From positions 6,766,112-6,830,111 of the forward strand of contig BROE01000007.1 of NCBI GenBank assembly GCA_036571765.1: 64,000 bases of DNA, given 5' to 3'. This DNA comes from Plecoglossus altivelis. Taxonomy: Eukaryota; Chordata; Actinopteri; Osmeriformes; Plecoglossidae. Position numbers and translations under genes: made by a program. Below are positions 56,739-64,000 of the stretch, piece by piece. How positions within the stretch are numbered: position 1 is the stretch's first letter; every line of letters begins with the position of its first letter. A model generated the notes under the pieces. The model made no database searches, was not told the origin of the DNA, and saw only the letters and a program-made list of their open reading frames with translations.

Positions 56739-57982
56739 AGTGTTAATGAGGATCCCTGAGAGAGCTGGCAGCCAAGCACAGCTGATCATGTTTGAAATGC
56801 ACTGAGCGCTGTTACTTGAAAGCCTCATTAGGTACATTTGCTTTCCTATACAAACAACAACAATACATCCTCCTCCCCTTTACATGCCTTTATTTCACCC
56901 ATTCTGTCCTTTTCTCTCTGGCTCCACTCTCACACACACTCACGCACCAACACTCACGCACCAACAGATGACCACACACAGACACCCGCGCACATACGCA
57001 CCTAAACAGAACCGTGTCTCAAACACACAACATATCCAACACGGGTTTAATGCGTTCCTTAACATGATCCTTTCCTTAGAACTCGATCCGTCACAACCTC
57101 TCCCTCAACAAGTGCTTCATGAAGGTTCCACGACAGAAGGACGAGCCGGGGAAGGGGGGCTTTTGGCAGATCGACCCTCAGTACGCCCACATGTTCGTCA
57201 ACGGCATCTTCAAACGCAGGAGGATGTCCACCAACCATTACAGCAGCGGCGCCGGTGGCAGCAGCCACAGACAGAACAAAGTGCTGCAGGGCCAGGCGTA
57301 CCACACTGACTCTCAGGGCCAGAGCCAAAATGGCCTAATTTCAGACACAGAGCTCTACCATGGCCTGGGGGTGGGCAGCAAGCGCAAACACCTCTCTCCC
57401 AAACACAACAGCAAGCTGGTGCGGATGCCCAAGTCCCCCCTGCTAGCGACGGAGGCTAACGGGGCCGACATCCTGAAGGGGGAATTTGACCTGGCGTCTG
57501 TGTTCGACGACGTCCTGAGCGGGAGCTGCAGCACCTTCGAGGACCTGGACATCAACACTGCCCTGAGCTCCCTGGGCTGTGAGCTGGACCTTAGCCTGCA
57601 GGGGAGGCACCCTGCTGGGCAGACCAGGTGGTGTGGAGAGGGGGAGCCTCACATCCAGGAGCAGAGTCAGCACCAGAACCATTTCTCCTATGGCTACATA
57701 GAGCTAAACAGTGCTATGGGATGTACCATGATGGGGGACATTCAGCTCCAACAGCAGCAGCAGCACCAGGATCTGCTGTTACAGGCACAGATTCACCCCC
57801 TACACCAGTTTGAGGAGCCCACACTGTTCCTAGAGCAGCAGGAGGTGGTGGAGGAGGTGCATCCCTGGGAGATCAAGGAGGAACTGCAAGTGATTCCTCT
57901 GGGTCTGGAGCAGGGCTTCACCCTCTCGGATGGCTTCATCTCTGAGCTGCAGTCCTGGGAGAGAGGTCAGGTCTACATGTGA
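55786..57982 (+). CDS. foxj1b: foxj1 (foxj1b-like), forkhead master regulator of motile cilia
   Basis: Forkhead transcription factor that switches on the motile-cilium gene programme in the nucleus. Two coding exons, 55786-56370 and 57080-57982, join in phase to give 495 residues. The forkhead domain starts at about residue 148 (KVKPPYSYASLICMAMQAS). The intron falls after W194-Q195, immediately before the recognition helix NSIRHNLSLNKCF (196-208). DEPGKGGFWQIDPQYAHMFV and FKRRR follow. This intron position and the non-coding first exon agree with what is known of FOXJ1. The N terminus (MPVLMSPEIAAMFKEKW, LDDSLTSLHWLQNFSILSAD) is characteristic of FOXJ1 and, as I recall, closest to fish foxj1b. 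The C terminus is Gln-rich (QLQQQQQHQD) and acidic, as expected of an activation domain. The a/b assignment is less certain than the gene. Confidence 0.95.
56371..57079 (+). other. foxj1 intron inside the forkhead domain
   Basis: A 709-bp GT-AG intron containing a (GT)n microsatellite at 56692-56738. No further exon was seen. Confidence 0.85.
56692..56738. repeat. (GT)n microsatellite in foxj1 intron
   Basis: About 23 uninterrupted GT units. Confidence 0.97.
57080..57982 (+). CDS. foxj1b: foxj1 second coding exon and stop
   Basis: Follows acceptor TTTCCTTAG. 300 codons from NSIRHNLSLNKCF to the end RGQVYM and TGA. It holds the recognition helix, the basic FKRRR end of the forkhead and the activation region. 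Confidence 0.95.
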   Translation, partial: NSIRHNLSLNKCFMKVPRQKDEPGKGGFWQIDPQYAHMFVNGIFKRRRMSTNHYSSGAGGSSHRQNKVLQGQAYHTDSQGQSQNGLISDTELYHGLGVGSKRKHLSPKHNSKLVRMPKSPLLATEANGADILKGEFDLASVFDDVLSGSCSTFEDLDINTALSSLGCELDLSLQGRHPAGQTRWCGEGEPHIQEQSQHQNHFSYGYIELNSAMGCTMMGDIQLQQQQQHQDLLLQAQIHPLHQFEEPTLFLEQQEVVEEVHPWEIKEELQVIPLGLEQGFTLSDGFISELQSWERGQVYM

Positions 57983-59310
57983 CCTGCAGAATAGACCAGG
58001 CCTCCTCTAAGATGACTTCCCCTCTCTGACTAACATGACATCCGTCTCAAATGTAGAGCTTTCCAACTCTATGGGTTTCCTATAGATGTCACAAAAATAT
58101 AGTTTTTTTTTTGCTACATGGATTGTTTGGGCTAATATGCATTTTTACATATATAGGTTTCACTTAAAATATTTTCACAGTATATAGGGGTCATTGAGGT
58201 CATTGAGTTTATGAACTTTGAAGATGCCATTGATGAACCTGTGGCTCTGGTCTGTCTGGAGCAAAAGACTCAATGGATGGTGGATCGCGGAGATGTTTGA
58301 TTTGGCCTCAAATGCAGAGTGTTGTTAAATACAAATTCCCCTTGTTGTCATGGCACACTGTGTAGAATCAACTGTTTGGAGGGACACACCAATCTACTGA
58401 AGACTGCTTTGCTATGTTAGCATCGTACACACTCTTACAGATTCTAAACTGTTTTATTACTGTTTTCATCTGATTCGGTGGATCGAAGATGTTTTATTCA
58501 TAAAGTAGGATCTCAAAGTAAAATTTATAGTGTTGAATCATAATCAGAGACTAGTGATGATGAGATATCCATATATGTGTTTTAATTAATCATCATGGTA
58601 CAGTATATACAACCTAGAATTGACAGGTTAGAGATGGGTGTTTGTCTGTAGTTGTATTGCTAAGCAGTGAGACTGGGATAGGCTGAAGCTGATCTAAAAG
58701 GCCTTCCAGTCAATCAGCAAACAAAATATGCACTTTGATTGACAAAATATGAAAGAATAATCTTGACAGTTTCCACAGCACACACTGACCTTGTACACCA
58801 CTGTCGTTGTACCACATCGTTCAGAATGTCCGTGTACTATATCTGTATGCCATTATTGGACAGCAATAACAAACACCAGTTGTTTCTGTTTCAAAAGTAT
58901 ATTGCCTCCTAAATACTTAGCTGTCAGCTGGAAACCCATCCATTGCATCTGCCAAACTTGCATTTGAACTTGTAAATGAAGTTGATCAGGATATTGCAGT
59001 TGATAGAGACGACCATATAGAGATACTACAGAACAACTATCCAGAGGACCGCTGTATGTGTGTCTGCCCTCTTGTCACTGAGTGATGGACCTTTCATTTA
59101 TACTGATTACTTTTATGTATGATTTTTGCATTCATGTCTTTCTTTAATTATCTCAAATGTGAACTGTGGAGAAGAGAGGGATAACATTAATAAAGAGTAC
59201 TTTGTTTTGGGGGCAAAATGACAAAATAGATGGGAGATTTATAACTTTTTCAGTTGTTTAAAAATGCAATCATTTCCTGATGCAATAAATGTGGTCATTT
59301 TAGATGTTGT
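57983..59310 (+). other. foxj1 3' UTR with polyadenylation signals
   Basis: Unique AT-rich sequence after the stop codon, with AATAAA at 59189-59194 and again at 59284-59289. The 3' end is therefore probably near 59210 or 59310. Confidence 0.6.
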
Positions 59311-60908
59311 TTCTTCTTTGTCACATGAACGCAGCTCCAGGTCCTGGAACCTATAACATTACTGGCAGAGTTTGTTCACTGATAGGGCATCTTGGTTGAC
59401 ACGCTCCATATCTTTAGGTCTAGTCCGGCCCAGACTTGCCCGTACTCTCAGGGTGTTGCAACATATATTGGAATAATACCTTTAACAAGTGTGCCTGCAT
59501 GTAAGGTCAGGCTGTTCTTGGGTCAGAGCTGAGACGGCAGGTGGAACAAAGGGTGAGAGAGGAAGAGAGGAGGAGGAGAGACGAGAGACTGTAGTGTTTG
59601 GGGGGCAGTGTTTCACCTGCTGCCTATGTCTCCTGGGGGTGGAAAGCAGTTGTCAGACATTGTACACACATTCACACGTGGTTAAAAAAAAGATTGTGGA
59701 AAACACCGGTCAACATTTGGTGTGCCAGAACATTATACTTCAACTCAAATTTCTCTGAAACATCCAATTTTAAGGCCCCAAAATGAATTAAATAACAAAT
59801 ATCACATCAAAATGTAACTTCTTTGACACCATCCCCAGCCGGAGGGTATTTCAGGCACATGACCTGGAACTATGAAAATGTGCTTTTCCACTTCAAATCT
59901 CTTTTTAATTGAAAATGGAGAGAAAAGGGAGAAATGTGGATTATCCAATCCGAGCAGCTCTGACTCCCTGGGGTGGGAGGGTCATGTGTGGAGATCTTTT
60001 GGGATTGGTAGAATTACTCAGATTCCTAGAAACAGCAGGGACCCATGGAGAGCTGTGGCAGCCTCTTTCTGCCATACTCACTGGAAGGGACCCATCAGAT
60101 CTACTTTCATCTACAGACATATCTAGACAAATCCATGTCTATTTCTAGCCACAGATCAGTCTGTTGATGGAGTAGTGGTGTTTCAATAGCTAGCATGCAA
60201 CTGAAATTAAAAACTTCTGGCTCTGCAACTCCAATCAAAACGTAAACCTCCACGGATAAAATCCATATTATTAAATCTTACTAGAGGGGAGGAGGGGCAA
60301 CTGATTCGTGATTAGAGTGTGTATGTCCACCCATGTGTGTTCCCAGTGTGTGTACAGGGTTAGACATAGGCCTGCCATGGCTGGGTAGATAACATTATCT
60401 CCATGGACGCAGGGCCCCGCTGCTCTATTCAGCCCAGGCCTGCCCAGGACTGGAACACAGTGCCACGACCAGGAACAAGACGAGCTGTCGCACAGCCCAA
60501 GCACCGCTCTGCTTTATAGCTCCCCTGGTACCTCTCTGGAGCAACCATTGTTGCTTGTGTAAAGTGTGTGTTTGTTTGTTTGTGAGTGTGTGTGTGTGGG
60601 GGGGGAGGAGTTGTTTTATTATAATCTACTTGACACCTTCTGGACCGGTCCAGATTAGAGAGGGGCTTCCCTACCCAGGAGGACTGAGTGTACCCTGCCT
60701 CGGAGAACCCAGACCTGGGGGAAGTGGGAACCACAGCACCCCACAGCAGGGGGTCTACGGGTCTGCCAGGTGATCCTTGCAGAGGACAGTCTTCAAGTCT
60801 CCTGACAAGTATACCAAAGAGTGCGTCCTTTTGTGGTTACAGCACGAAGCGTCAAGCTGTTAGTTGCTGTTTCTCAGCATCAGGAAATGTTGTTGTATGA
60901 CTATAATG

Positions 60909-61158
60909 CAGGCCAGCCTGGTGCTGTACTAGTGTAGTGATACAGGCCAGCCTGGTGCTGCACTAGTGTAGTGATACAGGCCATCCTGGTGCTGCACTAG
61001 TGTACTGATACAGGCCATCCTGGTGTACTAGTGTACTGATACAGGCCAGCCTGGTGCTGCACTAGTGTACTGATACAGGCCAGCCTGGTGCTGTACTAGT
61101 GTAGTGATACAGGCCAGCCTGGTGCTGTACTAGTGTAGTGATACAGGCCAGCCTGGTA
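60909..61158. repeat. 34-bp minisatellite, about 7 copies
   Basis: The unit contains CAGGCCAGCCTGGTGCTGTA and CTAGTGTAGTGATA. One internal copy lacks five bases (GCTGC). Confidence 0.94.
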
Positions 61159-62097
61159 TATCTTCCAAGGCCAGGTATTGTCTGGTTTAATGTCTGATGT
61201 TGTTTGCTTCACTTAGTCATATCTGGATGTAAAAACTTAAACATTGTGGTGGCAACTGTGTGGTCATCATTAGTGAGTCAGGGGGGACTGGGAGAGGATA
61301 TACCCTTCGATGAGCTTTTCCAGAAGCCTCTTGGTTATGCATGATATGCAAATACAGTTTCCATTAGGGGAACTTCCATTATGAATGGGAGCAGGGGTCC
61401 TTGCAGCTGGAAAGGTCGTGTGCCTGACTCATTCTGGTGTCCTGTCTCCTATTTGGTGTACCGCCGTTCTGACTGACCACATACACGCTGCAAAGCCATG
61501 TTGTCATGGTGGGGTGGGACGTTTTGCAGTACACCGCGGGCAGGACTAGGAACGGATGGTTTATTATTGTGTATGGAGAATGTGTCGTATGTGCGTGTGC
61601 GTGTTCTTCCCTGTGTGTGACAAACTGAACACATCAGGATGGGTAATGTGGTGTGAAGGCAACTGAACTAGCTTGTCGAGGATCAGCTCATTCAGTCGTC
61701 TCCGCTGATAGAGAGGCAGACCCAATTCCTTTCCTTGATCTTTACAGACAAAGAATCTGCCATTGTGCTTGTATGTTTTCCAGCAATCATTCTACATATG
61801 TGACTTGATTAACAAGAACCAGACCTTCAAATGTGACCATACCCACCTCCTCTTCTTATACTCATGCACGTGTGCACACACACAGAGATTCAATATTTTG
61901 TTTTTGTTTAGATGTGCTAATTTAATTTATTCTCAACAGTGCCTGGTAATAGAGGAGGTACAAGAGGTGGCGCACACACAGACACGCAGGGAGACGCACA
62001 CACACACGGCTGGAGAGGTAATTAGGGAGATGTATAGAGGCTAAAGAGGCTCCATTCAGAGCCAGGGTCTGACTGGGCTGCAAACCAAACTCCACTT

Positions 62098-62254
62098 TTT
62101 CTTCTCTCTTCTTTGTCCACTCTCCCCTTACCTCTCCTCTCCCCTCACTCCTCTCCCCTCTATCCTCTCCCCTCTCTCCTCTCCCCTCTCGCCTCTCTCC
62201 TCTCCCCTCTCCCCTCTCTTCTCTCCCCTCTCTCCTCTCTCCTCTCTCCTCTGT
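62098..62254. repeat. CTCTCCCCT-type minisatellite
   Basis: Pyrimidine-only CTCTCCTCTCCCCT units. Translated on the minus strand it gives a spurious Glu/Arg/Gly-rich frame. Confidence 0.92.
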
Positions 62255-62750
62255 CTTGTTATATTTGCTTCTATGCACAGGCAAATGTCTGACATTTTTC
62301 AGAACTTCTTTGCATCTGTGCTCAGATTGATGGAGAGAAGATGGAACATTGCAGTCAGTCTGAGGGCTTGTGAGTCACAGCAGAAATGCAAGATGTACAT
62401 CTAGACTCCAATGCATATCAATCAGGGCTTCTGTGCCTGAGTGTGCCGCCTGCCATGTTGACCAGAGACCTGTTCACCTCCTTGTACTGGAGCATGAGTA
62501 TAGCATGAGTATGTCTTGATGACACCTACTGAGGGAGGCTGCCATGCCACATCTCACTCATGAATCTCATCAATAGCCTATAGTGAACCGCTGACCTCGG
62601 CAGAAAATGATGCCGTGGCCGTCTGTGTCATTTGCCGTCCAGCCGCTCTCAGGGACGACCATTACCAAGCGGCTGCGGTGACAAGAGGGTAGAGAGTGTG
62701 TTTGAAACGGGCATTACCTGTCATGGGAGAGAAAGAGAATGACTGAGAGA

Positions 62751-62774
62751 AAGACAGAGGGAGAAAGATAGAGG

Positions 62775-62822
<48 letters not shown>
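62751..62822. repeat. (GA)n-(GACA)n compound repeat
   Basis: GAGAGA followed by about seven GACA units. Confidence 0.95.
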
Positions 62823-62823
<1 letters not shown>

Positions 62824-64000
62824 CGAGAACTACAAAGAGAGGCACAAAGAAACCAAGACACAAACAAACAATTAAAACAAATAAACAAAGAGAGCAAGGC
62901 TAACTGTAGAGAAGTGTTCCTTAGGCCACCATCAATCAGCCGGCTTAAAGCTGGTTGCTGAGTCTATGTAAGGGATTCTGTTGGTCCTCTACTTTGCGCG
63001 TGTGTCTGCATCAGCTTGAACTGGTTGTGTTGGCATCATTGCCCCTTAAATCAGTGAAAGACATTCCAGCGTGTTCTCTGTGGTCTCTGTGGTCCCAGAA
63101 CCAGACGGGGCTGGCAGGGAGGGTGTCGATGGCTGGGAGGGAGATACTGGAGCTATGAGGGAGGGCGGCTTGAGAGTGTCTGGAAGAAAAGAGAGGTTGT
63201 GGACTAGAGGAGAATGGAGGCTGGGGACTATCGAAAAGAGACCAGGGACTAAAAGGAGAAGAGAGGCGATGGATGAAAGATGCCAGGCAGAGGGCATCGT
63301 GTCAGGGCACGATGAGAAGAGCCAGAGACCCCCAGGTCTGGAGCGCTGCCACACGCACACCAACTTCAACACAGACACACACACACACGCACACACGCAT
63401 TCACACGCACTTCTACACACAGTCCACTACCCCAGATCCAAGTGCCAGGAGACTAACCATGGCCCACCCTTTCTTGGCTTCTCTCCCTCCACAAGCCTAC
63501 TGGGGAATTACTGAGTCCCCTCGGCACAACTGCTCTTTCTCTTTCTCCAACCTTTGTTCCTTACTTTCTTTTTGTTCCTCCACTTAGAAACCAGGAGTTG
63601 CACATGAGACTGTATGTATGGCACCTGCACACTGCAACAATACAAATGACACAAGCTGACACAAGGAACTCAAGCGTTGGTTAACGCGCTATCTTTACCC
63701 CGCTGATACAGTTCCAGCCTATCCGAGACATCTGTTCTTGTCATCACACTCTGTCCGGGCTGACAGCTGTGTGACAGCACTGAGACTGTCTGAAACCGTT
63801 TTCCAGGGAGAGGACAAGGTGACAGAACGTAAAGGGCTGTAAAGTGTGGGGTCAAGTCTCCAGTTCTGTCACAAACAACAGGTAGCCACGGTCTGCTGGG
63901 TGCGTTGGTCACCAAGGCACAGCAAGAATGGATTGTGTAAAATGACCGAAACAGACAGCGTGCGAGTGAGGGATGGAGAGGGGGAGAGATTTCGAAAAAT

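Larger units (their letters stand above)
59311..64000. other. Region downstream of foxj1
   Basis: 4.7 kb without a recognisable gene. It holds a 34-bp minisatellite (60909-61158), a CT-rich minisatellite (62098-62254), GA/GACA repeats (62751-62822) and a CA-rich stretch (63376-63420). Several open frames of 60-150 codons have no family resemblance. Confidence 0.6.

Noticed and set aside
61961..61975. AAGAGGTGGCGCA as another CTCF site
   Set aside because: Lacks the CCA start of the core motif.
63046..63514. Open frames near the right end considered as exons of a next gene
   Set aside because: No conserved motif or convincing splice pair.

Overview
The window is vertebrate nuclear DNA, almost certainly from a ray-finned (teleost) fish. 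The evidence is spliced genes with GT-AG introns, very dense (CA)n, (GA)n and minisatellite DNA, and four recognisable vertebrate genes. No operon, CRISPR array, IS element or other prokaryotic feature was found. A run of 10 N at 46491-46500 marks an assembly join.

Layout. Positions 1-30685 (minus strand) hold most of afap1l2 (XB130), a PH-domain and coiled-coil adaptor. Seventeen coding exons can be placed; the 3' end lies beyond the left edge. On the opposite strand, inside its 6.8-kb intron 4, is a complete intronless kbtbd13 gene (13408-14910) with its own polyadenylation signal. Between 30.9 and 39 kb the only coding trace is a broken C2H2 zinc-finger gene at 36.8-37.6 kb. ubald1 (minus strand, coding exons between 41316 and 52336) has a 9.9-kb intron packed with minisatellites and the N-gap. 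foxj1 (plus strand, 55786-57982, most like foxj1b) has a non-coding first exon, an intron inside the forkhead domain and a 3' UTR ending near 59.3 kb. From 59.3 to 64 kb only repeats are seen.

The genes do not form one pathway. AFAP1L2 is a tyrosine-kinase/PI3K adaptor, KBTBD13 a muscle CUL3 substrate adaptor, UBALD1 a small UBA-like protein and FOXJ1 the master regulator of motile cilia. From general knowledge, their human counterparts lie on different chromosomes (10q, 15q, 16p, 17q), so the grouping is a fish arrangement.

The observations most worth checking are: an array of about 15 palindromic 24-bp units bounded by perfect 18-bp inverted repeats in afap1l2 intron 1; a 603-bp-offset duplication across the N-gap that is probably an assembly error; the antisense nested kbtbd13; the zinc-finger relic; and a convergent pair of CTCF-like motifs around ubald1. 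I saw nothing that amounts to an undescribed multi-gene system. Exon boundaries were read by eye from splice sites and reading-frame continuity; gene identities rest on remembered family sequences, not on a database search.
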